Assembly (NCBI GenBank): GCA_030695565.1
Contig: JAUYRZ010000111.1
Span: 34,302 to 98,301, forward strand
DNA from: Archangium sp.
GTDB lineage: Bacteria > Myxococcota > Myxococcia > Myxococcales > Myxococcaceae
Length of the DNA stretch: 64,000 nt
Reading direction: 5' to 3'
A program made the position numbers and the translations under genes. The notes under the pieces are model-generated. The model was not told the origin of the DNA, made no database searches, and saw only the letters and a list, made by a program, of their open reading frames with translations. Shown here one piece after another: positions 7,564-17,205 of the stretch (its first letter is position 1; each line of letters begins with the position of its first letter).

Positions 7564-9648
7564 TTGAGCGTTCCCAACCCAACAGCACTGCTGGAGCAGC
7601 TCGCGTCACTGGTGCTCAGTGTCGACGCCGATGAAGCGGGCCTCGATTCACTGCTGCATGCGTTGACCGAGCTCTACGATGCACTCGAGCCCGTCGGCGG
7701 CCCGGCGCTCGACACCGCCAGCAAGGCGATCACCCATTTCAAAGAGCTGCGCGCCATCGCCCCTCGCGAGGTGCTCCAGCTGGTGAGCGCGGCCGCGGTC
7801 TCGTTGCAGCTGGAGCTCACGCCGTCGGCCAGCAACGCCGCAGCGAAGGCCGTCACCCGCGACCAGGACACGCTCGAGCTGGTGCGCGACTTTCTCCAGG
7901 AGTCGGGCGACGGCATCTCGGTGGCCGACGAGATCCTGCTCAACATCGAGTCGGCCGGAACCACCAGCGAGAAGGTCAACGCGCTGTTCCGCGTCTTCCA
8001 CAGCATCAAGGGGGTGGCTGGTTTTCTCGAGCTGACCGAGATCGTCGCGCTCGCGCACTCCACCGAGTCGTTGATGAACGAGGTGCGCGATGGCCGCTGC
8101 TCGCTCACCGGCGACGCGCTGGAGCTGGTCTTCAAGGCGACCACCATGCTCCGCGCGATGTTGGATGATCTCAAGCGCGCCTGCGAGGCGGGAGTGGAGC
8201 TCGGCTCGCACCCCGACTGCGAGAGCCTGGTCACCCGGCTCAACGAGTTCCTCGCCGGCCTTCCGCCCGAAGGTGAACCTGCAGCCGTCGTTGCCCCTGT
8301 CGTGGTGGTGGCTCCGGTGCCCAGCGGCGCGCCCCTGGTGGCGGCCATCGCCGCGCCGCGTGCGTCCGCGCCCGAGCCCGAGCCTCAGTTCGAGAAGCTG
8401 GAGTCGGCCGCTCCCAGCCCCAGCGCGCCGCGCCCCGCGGGAAAGATGCGCGAGACCGTGAAGGTCGACCTCGAGCGCGTCGACAGCATGGTGGAGATGA
8501 TCGGCGAGTTGATCATCGTCGAGTCGATGCTCAAGCACTCGCGTGAGCCCGGCAGCACCTCGGTCACCATGCGCAACACGCTGGGCCAGCTGGGGAAGAT
8601 CTCCCGCGACCTGCAGAACGCCGCGATGCGCATGCGCACCGTGCCGGTGAACAACGCCTTCCAGAAGATGGCCCGCTTGACCCGCGAGGTCGGCCGCAAG
8701 GCGGGCAAAGAAGTGGTGCTGGTCACCCAGGGCGAAGGCACCGAGATGGATCGCGCCATGGTGGAGCGCCTCGAAGATCCGCTCGTGCACATGGTGCGCA
8801 ACGCCGTCGACCACGGCATCGAGTCACCCGCCGAACGCCTCGCTGCCGGCAAGCAGCCGGGGGGCGTGCTCACCTTGACCGCCAGCCACCAGGGCGGGTC
8901 GATCGTCATCGAGCTCAAAGATGACGGGAAGGGTCTCGATCGTGATCGCATCTTGAAGAAGGGCATCGAGCGCGGGCTGGTCTCGAACCCCGAAGCGCTC
9001 ACCGAGCAGGAGATCTTCCAGCTCATCTTCGCGCCGGGCTTCTCCACCGCCCCCAAGGTGACCGATCTGTCGGGCCGCGGCGTGGGCATGGACGTGGTCA
9101 AACGCAACGTCGAAGCGATGCGCGGCCGGGTGTTCATCGAGTCTCGGCCGGGTGCGGGCAGCACCTTCCGGCTGGTGCTCCCGCTCACCCTGGCCATCAT
9201 CGACGGCATGCTCGTGACCGTCGGTCGGGAGCGTTACCTGGTGCCCAGCCTCTCCATCGTCGAGGCGCTGCAGCCCACCGCCGCGATGCTCATGACGATC
9301 GGCGAGCGTGACGAGCTGCTCTCGGTGCGCGGGCAGGTGCTCCCGATGCTTCGCCTCTCCTCGTTGCTCGGCGTCGCAGGCGCCCGCAAGGATCCCACCA
9401 CCGCCCTGGTGGTGGTGGTGGAGAGCATGGGCAAGCGGGTGGGCCTGTTGGTCGACGAAGTGCTCGCCCAGCAGCAGGTGGTGATCAAGGCGCTCGGCCA
9501 GGGCGTGGGCAAGGCCGAGTTCTACTCGGGCGCCGCCATCCTCTCCGACGGCAACGTCGGCCTCATTCTCAACATCGACAAGCTGTGTGGACTCATCTCT
9601 TACAAACACCGCGCCGCGACGGGCGCGCAGCACGAGGCACGACCCTGA
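7564..9648 (+). CDS. cheA: Chemotaxis histidine kinase CheA
   Basis: 694 residues. TTG start with a GGAG ribosome-binding site close upstream. Residues 1-95 are an extra helical segment. The HPt (P1) domain, about 100-205, holds phosphoacceptor His146 in VFHSIKG. An Ala/Pro/Val-rich linker (about 230-290) replaces the P2 CheY-binding domain. Then come the P3 dimerisation helices (VDLERVDSMVEMIGEL), the P4 ATPase (HMVRNAVDHGIE, DDGKGLD, GRGVGMDVV) and a C-terminal CheW-like P5. It autophosphorylates in receptor arrays and passes phosphate to CheY and CheB. First gene of the operon; its stop overlaps the cheW start (TGATG). Confidence 0.97.
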   Translation: MSVPNPTALLEQLASLVLSVDADEAGLDSLLHALTELYDALEPVGGPALDTASKAITHFKELRAIAPREVLQLVSAAAVSLQLELTPSASNAAAKAVTRDQDTLELVRDFLQESGDGISVADEILLNIESAGTTSEKVNALFRVFHSIKGVAGFLELTEIVALAHSTESLMNEVRDGRCSLTGDALELVFKATTMLRAMLDDLKRACEAGVELGSHPDCESLVTRLNEFLAGLPPEGEPAAVVAPVVVVAPVPSGAPLVAAIAAPRASAPEPEPQFEKLESAAPSPSAPRPAGKMRETVKVDLERVDSMVEMIGELIIVESMLKHSREPGSTSVTMRNTLGQLGKISRDLQNAAMRMRTVPVNNAFQKMARLTREVGRKAGKEVVLVTQGEGTEMDRAMVERLEDPLVHMVRNAVDHGIESPAERLAAGKQPGGVLTLTASHQGGSIVIELKDDGKGLDRDRILKKGIERGLVSNPEALTEQEIFQLIFAPGFSTAPKVTDLSGRGVGMDVVKRNVEAMRGRVFIESRPGAGSTFRLVLPLTLAIIDGMLVTVGRERYLVPSLSIVEALQPTAAMLMTIGERDELLSVRGQVLPMLRLSSLLGVAGARKDPTTALVVVVESMGKRVGLLVDEVLAQQQVVIKALGQGVGKAEFYSGAAILSDGNVGLILNIDKLCGLISYKHRAATGAQHEARP

Positions 9649-10151
9649 TGAACGCCATCACTCACAGCACCACTGAAACCACGCGCGGCACGGCGCTCGC
9701 CGGCAAGTACATGACCTTCCGCGTCGGAGGTGAAGAGTACGGCGTGGAGATCCTCAAGGTTCGCGAGCTGATCGGCTTGCTCGAGATCACCCGGGTTCCG
9801 CATGCGCCTCACGGGGTGCGCGGCGTGGTGAACCTGCGCGGGAAGATCATCCCCGTGGTCGATCTGAGAACCCACCTGGGCATCAGCAATGACAACGCGG
9901 CCGCCCGGCCGGTGATCATCGTGGCCCAGCTGCAGACGGCCTCGGGGCCAGTCACCACCGGCGTGGTGGTCGACCAGGTGCTCGAGGTGCGCAACATCGC
10001 CGCCGCGCACATCGAACCACCGCCCAGCTTCGGGCGGGAAGATGAAGCGACGCGCTTCATCCTGGGCATCGCCAAGACTGACAAACGAGTCGTGCTGCTG
10101 ATCGATCTCGATCTCGTGCTCGCAGAAACCAATCTTTCACTTGTCGCTTGA
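9648..10151 (+). CDS. cheW: Chemotaxis coupling protein CheW
   Basis: 167 residues starting at the ATG that overlaps the cheA stop. A CheW SH3-like double barrel spans nearly the whole protein: YMTFRVGGEEYGVEILKVRELIG, VRGVVNLRGKIIPVVDLR, TGVVVDQVLEV and a C-terminal GIAKTDKRVVLLIDLDLVL. It links receptors to CheA P5 in the cytoplasmic array. Twelve bases separate it from the mcp gene. Confidence 0.97.
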   Translation: MNAITHSTTETTRGTALAGKYMTFRVGGEEYGVEILKVRELIGLLEITRVPHAPHGVRGVVNLRGKIIPVVDLRTHLGISNDNAAARPVIIVAQLQTASGPVTTGVVVDQVLEVRNIAAAHIEPPPSFGREDEATRFILGIAKTDKRVVLLIDLDLVLAETNLSLVA

Positions 10152-10163
10152 GGAACTGACCAC

Positions 10164-12128
10164 ATGTTCGAATCGATGAAGCTCGGAACGAAGATCGCTG
10201 CCGGGTACGCGGGCGTGTTGCTGATCACGGCGCTGGTCACGGCCTTCAGTCTCTACGAGGTGACTCTCGAGACGGCGGCCGCCCACGTGCTCGCCGAGGA
10301 GGTGGCGCCCCAGGTGAGAATCGGCAACCAGCTCGAGCGCAACGCCCTCTACGCGATGAGGTCGATGAAGGTCTACGAACTCACCAGGGACGTCAGCTTC
10401 TACAATCAGGGCGCCGAGTATCTGAAGGTCGTCGACCAGGAGCTCGAGGCAGCACGTGAGCACCTGAAGAAGAACCCCGGGCTTACCGCCTTCGCGGCTT
10501 CGGTCGAGACGCTGGCCGCTCGAGCGAGCGACTTCCGTGACTGGAGCGCGAAGACGAAGGTGGCCACCGAGGATCTGCTGCGGGGCCGCGACGGCATGGG
10601 CCAGTCGGGGGCCCGATTCGTCGAGAGCATCAGCGCCTACGAGCGCCTCAGGCCGAACGACTTGCGCATTCACAAGGTGCTCGCCCAGGGCACGAATGCC
10701 CGGCTGCTCGCCTGGAAGGCCCAGGCGGCCAGCAAGCCGCGCGAGATGGACGGAGCGCTGGCACAGCTCACGGCGCTCGAGCCTCAAATCGACAGCCTGC
10801 GCACCGCTCAGTTCAACCCCGAGGTGCTCAGCCAGCTCGAGGCCGTTCGCGCCGCCGCCAAAGACTACGCCTCGAAGGTCCGTGACGTGCAGACGGCCTG
10901 GCTGGTGTCTGACGACGTCAGCGCGGCCCGGGTCAAGGCCGGGATCCTCATGCAGGAAGGCTCCAAGGCCGTGGCCACCGCGGGCATCGAGACGACCATC
11001 AAGAGCTCCGTCGAGATCGCGTCTTCGCTCTCGAGCGTGCGCATGGTCGTGAGCGTGGGGCTGCTGCTGGCCATCTTGCTGGGCATCGGCATGGCGGTGG
11101 TGGTCACCCGGGCCATCACCGTTCCGGTCAACCGCATCATCTCGGGCCTCTCGGGTGCGGGTGAGCAGGTCGCTTCGGCCTCCAGTCAGGTGTCGAGCTC
11201 GAGCCAGCAGCTGGCCAACGGCGCCAGCCAGCAGGCGAGCAACCTCGAAGAAGTCTCCAGCTCGCTCGAAGAGGTCACCTCGATGACCCGGCAGAACGCC
11301 GACAACGCCCGCAAGGCGAACGGCTCGGCCAAGCTGGCTGCCGAAGCGGCGAACCGGGGCGCGAGCAGCATGGCCCGCATGAGCGAGGCGATGCAGAAGA
11401 TCCGCGGCTCGGCCACCGAGACCGCGAAGATCGTCAAGACCATCGATGAGATCGCCTTCCAGACCAACCTGCTGGCGCTCAACGCGGCCGTCGAAGCAGC
11501 GCGTGCCGGTGAAGCAGGCAAGGGCTTCGCGGTCGTCGCCGACGAAGTGCGCAACCTCGCCCAGCGCAGCGCTGAGGCGGCGAAGACCACCGCGGCGTTG
11601 ATCGAAGAATCGCAGCGCAACGCAGAAGGCGGCGCGGCCATCAGCGAGCAGGTCAACGGCATCCTCCGGGAGATCGTCTCGGGCGCCGCCGAGGTCACCG
11701 CGTTGGTCGCCGACGTGGCCACCGCCAGCGAGCAGCAGACCTCTGGCGTCACGCAGATCAACACCGCGGTCGGCCAGATGGATCGCATCACCCAGTCGAA
11801 CGCCGCCAACGCCGAAGAGTCGGCCTCTGCCAGTGAAGAGCTCTCGGCCCAGGCCATCGAGCTCAACGAGATGGTGGAGCAGCTCGGCCGCCTGGTGAAC
11901 GGTGCGAACGCCGTCACCGCCCGGCAGCCGGCCGCTCGCAAGGCCGCGCCGAAGAATGCCCCGCAGGCCCGGGCCAGCGCTCCCCGGGGTCCGATGCCCA
12001 GGGCGGCTCCGTCTGCCCCGCGCCGCCAGGCCTCTCCTCCGCCCCCGCCTCCGGGCTTCGAGCACCTGCCGTCGGTCGACCCCAAAGAGCTCATCCCCCT
12101 CGATGACAGTGAGCTGAAGAGCTTCTGA
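10164..12128 (+). CDS. Methyl-accepting chemotaxis protein
   Basis: 654 residues. TM1 lies at about 12-33 ([17 protein letters not shown]). A helical periplasmic sensor of about 250 residues follows, the size of a helical bimodular or double four-helix-bundle module. TM2 is at about 293-313 and a HAMP-like segment follows. The cytoplasmic hairpin has the conserved tip ([20 protein letters not shown], then [18 protein letters not shown]), and Gln/Glu-rich stretches are candidate methylation sites. The tail is Pro/Ala/Arg-rich, an extension absent from short MCPs, and ends in LKSF with no NWETF-type tether. Its ligand is unknown. Confidence 0.95.
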   Translation: MFESMKLGTKIAAGYAGVLLITALVTAFSLYEVTLETAAAHVLAEEVAPQVRIGNQLERNALYAMRSMKVYELTRDVSFYNQGAEYLKVVDQELEAAREHLKKNPGLTAFAASVETLAARASDFRDWSAKTKVATEDLLRGRDGMGQSGARFVESISAYERLRPNDLRIHKVLAQGTNARLLAWKAQAASKPREMDGALAQLTALEPQIDSLRTAQFNPEVLSQLEAVRAAAKDYASKVRDVQTAWLVSDDVSAARVKAGILMQEGSKAVATAGIETTIKSSVEIASSLSSVRMVVSVGLLLAILLGIGMAVVVTRAITVPVNRIISGLSGAGEQVASASSQVSSSSQQLANGASQQASNLEEVSSSLEEVTSMTRQNADNARKANGSAKLAAEAANRGASSMARMSEAMQKIRGSATETAKIVKTIDEIAFQTNLLALNAAVEAARAGEAGKGFAVVADEVRNLAQRSAEAAKTTAALIEESQRNAEGGAAISEQVNGILREIVSGAAEVTALVADVATASEQQTSGVTQINTAVGQMDRITQSNAANAEESASASEELSAQAIELNEMVEQLGRLVNGANAVTARQPAARKAAPKNAPQARASAPRGPMPRAAPSAPRRQASPPPPPPGFEHLPSVDPKELIPLDDSELKSF

Positions 12129-12132
12129 ACCC

Positions 12133-12951
12133 ATGCGACCGAATGACTTTCGCGCCTTCTGCGACCTCGCCTACGAACAAGCCGGCATCAAGCTGGGCGA
12201 GGAGAAGCTGGCGCTGGTCTCGGCGCGGGTGGGCAAACGGCTGCGTGCCCTGAACCTCGCCACCGAAGCGGCGTACCTCGAGGTGCTCAAGGCCGACGAT
12301 GGCAAGGAGATGATCGAGTTCCTCGACGTCATCTCCACCAACTTCACTTCGTTCTACCGCGAGCCGGCTCACTTCGATCGGCTGAAAGAAGACCTGGGCC
12401 GCCTGATGGATCGCGGGCAGACCACGTTCACCGTGTGGTGCGCGGCGGCCTCCAGCGGTGAAGAGCCGTACACCATCGCGCTCGTGCTCGACGAGCTCTT
12501 CGCCGGCAAACGCATCGAGTGGCGGGTGTTGTGCACCGACATCAGCACCAAGGTGTTGGCGATGGCGAAGCTCGGCAGGTACCGCGGGGCGCAGGTGAAG
12601 GCGGTCAGCCGCGACGCCCTGGCCCGCCACTTCGTGAAGGTGTCCGATGGCACGAGCGCAGACGAGGCGATCTACGAGGTGCGCCGCGAGTTGAAGCAGC
12701 ACCTCACCTTCGCCCGCTTGAACCTGGCCCGCCCTCCGTTCCCCATGCGGGGGCCGTTCGACGCGGTGTTGTGCCGCAACGTGATGATCTACTTCGACGC
12801 TCCGATTCGTCAGGGCGTGGCCACCCAGATGGAGCGCCTGGTGCGCCCCGGTGGGCTGGTGTTCGTCGGCCACGCCGAGACGCTCAGCGGGTTGAACACC
12901 GCCCTGCAGGTGGTGGCGCCGTCGGTCTACCGAAGGCCGGGCGCTGCATGA
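12133..12951 (+). CDS. cheR: Chemotaxis protein methyltransferase CheR
   Basis: 272 residues. An N-terminal helical CheR domain (RPNDFRAFCDLAYEQAGIKL; TNFTSFYREPAHF) is followed by the SAM-binding domain (VWCAAASSGEEPYTIAL; VLCTDISTKVLAMAKLGRY; DAVLCRNVMIYFD), ending with LVFVGHAETLSG. It methylates receptor glutamates for adaptation. The ATG lies 4 bp after the mcp stop, and its own stop overlaps the cheD start (ATGA). Confidence 0.96.
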   Translation: MRPNDFRAFCDLAYEQAGIKLGEEKLALVSARVGKRLRALNLATEAAYLEVLKADDGKEMIEFLDVISTNFTSFYREPAHFDRLKEDLGRLMDRGQTTFTVWCAAASSGEEPYTIALVLDELFAGKRIEWRVLCTDISTKVLAMAKLGRYRGAQVKAVSRDALARHFVKVSDGTSADEAIYEVRRELKQHLTFARLNLARPPFPMRGPFDAVLCRNVMIYFDAPIRQGVATQMERLVRPGGLVFVGHAETLSGLNTALQVVAPSVYRRPGAA

Positions 12952-13424
12952 AGCTCACCGTCGACATCGCAGACATGCAGGTGACCGCCGAACCCGACGC
13001 GGTGCTGGTCACCTACGCGCTGGGTTCGTGCATCGCGGTGATGCTCCACGACCCCGTGCGGAAGGCCATCGGAATGATCCACTACATGCTGCCGCAATCG
13101 AGCACCGCGCTCGAGAAGGCGAAGACGAAGCCCTACATGTTCGCCGACACCGGCATCCCGCTGCTCTTTCACGCCATGTACGACCTGGGCTGTCAGAAGA
13201 AGAACATCATCGTGAAAGCCGCCGGGGGCGCCGCCATCACCTCGGCCACCGACGTCTTCGAGATCGGCAAACGCAACCACCTCATGATGCGCAAGCTGCT
13301 GTGGAAGTCGGCCGTGCCCATCGCCGCGGAAGACGTGGGCGGCACCACCTTCCGCACCGCGCACCTGTTCAACGACACCGGGCGCATCACCATCAAGACT
13401 GCCACCAGCGAGCACGAGCTATGA
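12948..13424 (+). CDS. cheD: Chemoreceptor glutamine deamidase CheD
   Basis: 158 residues from the ATG overlapping the cheR stop. CheD motifs: ALGSCIAVMLHDP, holding the catalytic Cys in the GSC turn; the catalytic His in MIHYMLP; then KAAGGAAITSATDVFEIGKRN and GGTTFRTAHLFNDTGRITIK. It deamidates receptor glutamines and in many bacteria partners with CheC/CheX phosphatases; a CheX-like gene lies two genes downstream. The stop overlaps the cheY start. Confidence 0.95.
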   Translation: MKLTVDIADMQVTAEPDAVLVTYALGSCIAVMLHDPVRKAIGMIHYMLPQSSTALEKAKTKPYMFADTGIPLLFHAMYDLGCQKKNIIVKAAGGAAITSATDVFEIGKRNHLMMRKLLWKSAVPIAAEDVGGTTFRTAHLFNDTGRITIKTATSEHEL

Positions 13425-13819
13425 GCTACTCCATTCTCGTCGTCGACGATTCTCCGGTCATCCGCAAGATGATGAAGCGCTCCTTGAGCCTGTCGAAGCT
13501 CGAGTTGGGCACCGTGTACGAAGCCTGCAACGGCCAGGAAGCGCTGGTGGTGCTGCGCCGCGAGTGGATCGACGTGGTGCTGGCCGACATTCACATGCCG
13601 GTGATGGGCGGCACCGAGCTCATCGAGGCGATGTCGAAAGATCCGGAGCTCTCGAAGATCCCCGTGGTGGTGGTCTCCGCCGAGCGGAACGCGCAAGCCA
13701 TCGCGCACCTGAAGACTTTGGGCATCTGCGCCCACCTCACCAAACCCTTCACGCCTGAGCAGGTGCTCCACGCAGTCGACGACGTGCTCGAGCAGGTCGC
13801 CCAACGGAGCGTCGCATGA
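13421..13819 (+). CDS. cheY: CheY-like single-domain response regulator
   Basis: 132 residues, a lone receiver domain: acidic pair Asp9/Asp10 (VVDDS), phosphoacceptor Asp56 (LADIHMP), switch residue Ser86 in place of the usual Thr (VVVSAE), and Lys108 (LTKPF). It is probably the diffusible output of CheA. The target (flagellar, pilus or other) is not encoded nearby. Overlaps with the flanking genes imply coupled translation. Confidence 0.93.
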   Translation: MSYSILVVDDSPVIRKMMKRSLSLSKLELGTVYEACNGQEALVVLRREWIDVVLADIHMPVMGGTELIEAMSKDPELSKIPVVVVSAERNAQAIAHLKTLGICAHLTKPFTPEQVLHAVDDVLEQVAQRSVA

Positions 13820-14280
13820 GCCAGGTTCTCCTCGCCGGTCCCCTGGGTGAAGTGACGAAGAGCGTGCTGAGCGAAGCCGCCTTTCTGTTCTGTGACGAGC
13901 TGTCGGAGGGCGCTGCGCCCCTCGAGGCGCGGCTGGTGGAGGCCACCATCACCTTCGAAGGCGCCACCCCGGGGCGGATCACCTTGCGCCTGCCCTGGCA
14001 CGTGGCCTGCGAAGCGGCCGCCAACCTGCTGGGCGCAGAGCCCGGTGATGATGACGTCGAGGCGAACGCCCACGCGGCGGTGGGTGAGCTGCTCAACATG
14101 ATCTCCGGCTCTGCGCTGGAGCGCTGGTTCGGTTCGGGTTCGCAGTGGTCGCTGGGGTTGCCCTCGGTGAGCGAGCGCGAAGGCCGGCTGCCCTCGAGCG
14201 CACCCAGAGGTGAGCTGGTGGCCCTGGCGATCGACGACGCGCGCATCGAGCTCGAAGCATCGCTCGGGTCCGTCACATGA
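13816..14280 (+). CDS. CheX/CheC-like chemotaxis phosphatase
   Basis: 154 residues. The E-x-x-N phosphatase motif of the CheX/CheC/FliY family is present in VGELLNMISGSALERWFG, preceded by the usual strand-rich half (ATITFEGATPGRITLRLPWHVACEAAANLLG). Only one such motif is present, as in CheX. It should dephosphorylate the adjacent CheY. Its placement inside the overlapping chain, between cheY and cheB, supports that partnership. Confidence 0.82.
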   Translation: MSQVLLAGPLGEVTKSVLSEAAFLFCDELSEGAAPLEARLVEATITFEGATPGRITLRLPWHVACEAAANLLGAEPGDDDVEANAHAAVGELLNMISGSALERWFGSGSQWSLGLPSVSEREGRLPSSAPRGELVALAIDDARIELEASLGSVT

Positions 14281-15299
14281 TCCGCGTGCTCATCGTCGAC
14301 GACTCGGCGGTGGTGCGACGCATGTCGAGCCAGATTCTCTCGGCCGAGCCCGACATCGAGGTGGTGGGCACGGCGCCCGACCCCTACGTGGCGCGCGACC
14401 TCATCGTCACCCGCAAACCCGACGTGGTGACGCTCGACCTCGAGATGCCGCGCATGGATGGGTTGAGCTTCTTGCGCAAGCTGATGACCCATCACCCGGT
14501 GCCGGTGGTGATCGTGTCGACCCTGAGCCAGCGGGGCGGCAAGGTGGCCCTCGAGGCGATGGCCGCCGGCGCGGTCGAGGTGGTGTCCAAACCCAGCAAC
14601 GCGCACTCCCTCAAAGACATGGCCACTGACCTGGTGCAGGCGGTTCGTTCGGCGTGGCACGCGCGCAGCCGGGTGGGCAAACCGCAGCAGGCCCTCGAGC
14701 AGGTCGCGCACGTTCACCAGACGCTGGCCAACACCTCGAAGAACCTCATCGCCATCGGCGCTTCGACGGGTGGCACGGTGGCCATCGAATCGATCCTTCA
14801 GTCGTTGCCCGCGGAGACGCCGGGCATCGTGATGGTGCAGCACATGCCGGCGTTCTTCACCAGGTCGTTCGCGGACAGGCTCGGCACGCTGGGCCGGATG
14901 CGGGTGCGGGAAGCGGTGGATGGTGACGTGGTCGAGCAGGGGCTCGCGTTGCTGGCGCCGGGTGACCGGCAGATGGTGGTGCGCGCGACGCCGCGGGGCT
15001 ACGTGGTGACCGTTCTCGATGGGCCGCGCGTGTCGGGACATCGGCCGTCGGTCGACGTGTTGTTCCGCAGCGTGGCGCGCGCGGCGGGCAAGAATGCACT
15101 CGGCGTGATCCTCACCGGCATGGGCGCAGATGGGGCGCAGGGCCTGGTGGAGATGCGCAAGGCGGGCGCCCACACCCTCGGCCAGGATGAAGCGAGCTCG
15201 GTGGTGTACGGCATGCCGAAAGTCGCCTTCGAGCTCGGCGCGGTGGAGCGGCAGGTCTCCCTCGCGCAGATGCCGCAGCGGATCCTGGCTGCGCTCTAA
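14277..15299 (+). CDS. cheB: Protein-glutamate methylesterase/deamidase CheB
   Basis: 340 residues. An N-terminal receiver (LIVDDSAVVRRM; Asp in LDLEMPRMDG) and a C-terminal methylesterase joined by a linker at about 125-155. The catalytic Ser lies in IGASTGGTVAIE, the His in VQHMPAFFT and the Asp in LTGMGADGAQG. It removes methyl groups set by CheR. Last gene of the operon; its TAA overlaps by 3 bp the stop of a convergent gene. Confidence 0.96.
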   Translation: MIRVLIVDDSAVVRRMSSQILSAEPDIEVVGTAPDPYVARDLIVTRKPDVVTLDLEMPRMDGLSFLRKLMTHHPVPVVIVSTLSQRGGKVALEAMAAGAVEVVSKPSNAHSLKDMATDLVQAVRSAWHARSRVGKPQQALEQVAHVHQTLANTSKNLIAIGASTGGTVAIESILQSLPAETPGIVMVQHMPAFFTRSFADRLGTLGRMRVREAVDGDVVEQGLALLAPGDRQMVVRATPRGYVVTVLDGPRVSGHRPSVDVLFRSVARAAGKNALGVILTGMGADGAQGLVEMRKAGAHTLGQDEASSVVYGMPKVAFELGAVERQVSLAQMPQRILAAL

Positions 15300-16180
15300 C
15301 GTGTCTCCCTCTCCCCACCGGGGCGGTGAGGGGCCATGCCAATCGCCCAGCCCATCGAGTAGCGAGCGTTGATCTCGCTGCGAGGCTGAAACTGAAGTTC
15401 ACCGCTGGGCTCGCACCACCGAAACGCATCGATGCCGAACGGCCCGAAGTAGCCGGCGCCGTGCAGGGCACGAGCACCTCGTTCTGCCTCGCTGAGCATC
15501 AACGCGTGCTCCGCGTCTGACAGCGTTCCAGCCGGAGCGATGACGCTCGACTGCCACGCGCCGTACGAGTCGACCTCCTGCACCGTGATCCGGCCCCACG
15601 TGCACCGGCCATCCTCTTCGAGCCACCCATGCAACGCGCAGTCGAGCTGCCGTTCGACCCAGGGCTCGACTTGCAGTCCGTCTCCGCTGCGCAGCGACGC
15701 ATCGATCCACGCCTGATCAGCCGCCGAGATTTCACCCGCGCGCAGCTTCTTGCGCCCGCGCCCCGCGTAGCCGAGCGCCCGTTTGAGCAGCCAGTCGTGT
15801 CCTGCCGGTACGAGCAGCGCGCTGAGTTCGGCTTGGTTCTCCGCGTAGCCCGCACCGGGCAGCGACTGACCGAGCGCGTGCGAGAAGCGGCGGTGATTGA
15901 CGCGGCGGAGCACGTCGACGCCCGGTGCACGTGGCAGGGAGACCCCGGCGCGTTGCATCTGGGTGAGGGCCCACCGCGTGGGACACCAGGCGCGGCCGAT
16001 GAAGGTGGCATCGAGGGTGGTGCTGCCGGGCCAGATCACCTCGTCCCCGGGTCGCAGAAGTGCAGACAGTCGCGGAAGCAGCGATTCGACACGTTCGATC
16101 ATCGAAGCCGTGGGCGTGTGAGTTCCGCCGCGGGCCAGCTCGTCTTCAGCGTCGAGATTGAAGACCCAGGCGCGACGCAT
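15296..16180 (-). CDS. ATP-grasp-like protein
   Basis: 294 residues. WLLKRALGYAGRGRKKL resembles the ATP-grasp glycine-rich loop with its lysine, followed by VEPWVERQLDCALHGW, where the adenine-contacting strand sits, and late acidic/Asn residues (FQPRSEINARYS) like the metal-binding end. This suggests ATP-dependent carboxylate-amine ligation or a related reaction; substrate unknown and the family call tentative. The last 12 codons (APHRPGGERETR) lie in a dispersed hairpin repeat, so the natural C-terminus may have been replaced. Convergent with cheB. Confidence 0.7.
   Translation of the reverse strand: MRRAWVFNLDAEDELARGGTHTPTASMIERVESLLPRLSALLRPGDEVIWPGSTTLDATFIGRAWCPTRWALTQMQRAGVSLPRAPGVDVLRRVNHRRFSHALGQSLPGAGYAENQAELSALLVPAGHDWLLKRALGYAGRGRKKLRAGEISAADQAWIDASLRSGDGLQVEPWVERQLDCALHGWLEEDGRCTWGRITVQEVDSYGAWQSSVIAPAGTLSDAEHALMLSEAERGARALHGAGYFGPFGIDAFRWCEPSGELQFQPRSEINARYSMGWAIGMAPHRPGGERETR
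15304..15335 (+). repeat. Dispersed hairpin repeat, variant copy within a coding end
   Basis: CTCCCTCTCCCC-ACC-GGGGCGGTGAGGGG, a diverged member with two of the four G-runs. It lies just past the cheB stop and is read as the last codons of the convergent ATP-grasp-like gene. Confidence 0.55.
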
Positions 16181-16355
16181 CGTTCACTGCGCCTTCAGAG
16201 AGCGCGGCTGAATGAATGGGTTGGCGAAGGCGCCACGCTCGAGCAGGCCTTCAGCGCGAGACGTCTTTGACTCACTGAGCGTGGCTTCCCTGCGCGAGGC
16301 GAGCGACGCACCAAACCCTTCACCCCCACGTCCCCTGAAGGCGCCTTTCCTCCCA

Positions 16356-17180
16356 CTACTCATCCTGCGTTCCCCACGCTGCGAGTGCCGCGAGGAACGC
16401 TTCCGGAAACCCGGCCCGCCGCCGCGCCTCGAGGTTGATGGGCTTGCCGCGCGTCATCGACGGGCTGATCGGCTCCGGCAACATCACCCGCCACTTCTCG
16501 AACTCGATCTCCCCCGCGAAGTTGCGAAACCAGTGGAGCGCAAACGCCGCATGCGCGACCTCCTCCTCCGTAATCTGCCCCTGGATCTCCGCCGCGCGCG
16601 CATCACCCGCCGCCGCGAAGAAGCCGGTGAACCGCGCACCGTGATCGAGGTTTCCGCCCTCGAAGCCCACGCCCAGCCGCGCCACGAACTGCAGCGGCGT
16701 GACCGACGCCCCCGGCACGCGCTCCCAGAACCAGTCCTTGATGGGCATCGAGCCGAACGGATGACCGAGCGTCTCGAGGTGCGCGCGGTACAGCCCCATG
16801 TGCCGCAGCTCATCGCGCAGAATGCCGAGCAGCCCGCGGCGAAACGGCTCCGGAGTCTCCGGAAACGCGAGGATCGCCCACGCCATCAGCTCGGCGGCCT
16901 GCAGCTCGTGGTGCAGGAACGTGTGCAGCACCTCCGCGCGTTTGGCGGTGTCCTTGAGCGCGCCGGGTTTGGCTGCCTTCTTCCGCTCGGTGCGTTGCAC
17001 CAGCTCGACCGGCCGGCCCGGCTGGGTGAGCAACCACCTTCCCGCAGGCGCAGCCCACTTCGAAGGTGGGAAAGGCGGGGCGAGCTTCGACTCGAGGACC
17101 GTGGTGCTCACGAAGTCCCAGGCCCAGCGTTCGACGGTGCCCTCGGGGGGAAGCAGCTCAGACATTTCGCCGTTCACCAT
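16356..17180 (-). CDS. DUF455 family ferritin-like protein
   Basis: About 274 residues (start at MVNGEMSELL; MSELL at 17165 is also possible, and neither has a strong ribosome-binding site). The helical core shows the family's paired metal-ligand pattern: FLHHELQAAELMAWAIL, ILRDELRHMGLYRAHLETLG and ITEEEVAHAAFALHWF, that is E..HHE, DE..H and E..H. The fold is ferritin-like and probably binds di-iron; biochemical role unknown. Its 5' end faces a small divergent gene only about 25 bp away. Confidence 0.85.
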   Translation of the reverse strand: MVNGEMSELLPPEGTVERWAWDFVSTTVLESKLAPPFPPSKWAAPAGRWLLTQPGRPVELVQRTERKKAAKPGALKDTAKRAEVLHTFLHHELQAAELMAWAILAFPETPEPFRRGLLGILRDELRHMGLYRAHLETLGHPFGSMPIKDWFWERVPGASVTPLQFVARLGVGFEGGNLDHGARFTGFFAAAGDARAAEIQGQITEEEVAHAAFALHWFRNFAGEIEFEKWRVMLPEPISPSMTRGKPINLEARRRAGFPEAFLAALAAWGTQDE

Positions 17181-17205
17181 AGAACGCAGGGGGTTAAGAA
17201 GGGTC

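Noticed and set aside
10137..12134. A 665-codon open frame antisense to the chemoreceptor, and other long antisense frames elsewhere.
   Set aside because: High GC leaves long stop-free shadows; the product is Arg/His/Gly-rich without domains, while the sense strand encodes a clear chemoreceptor.
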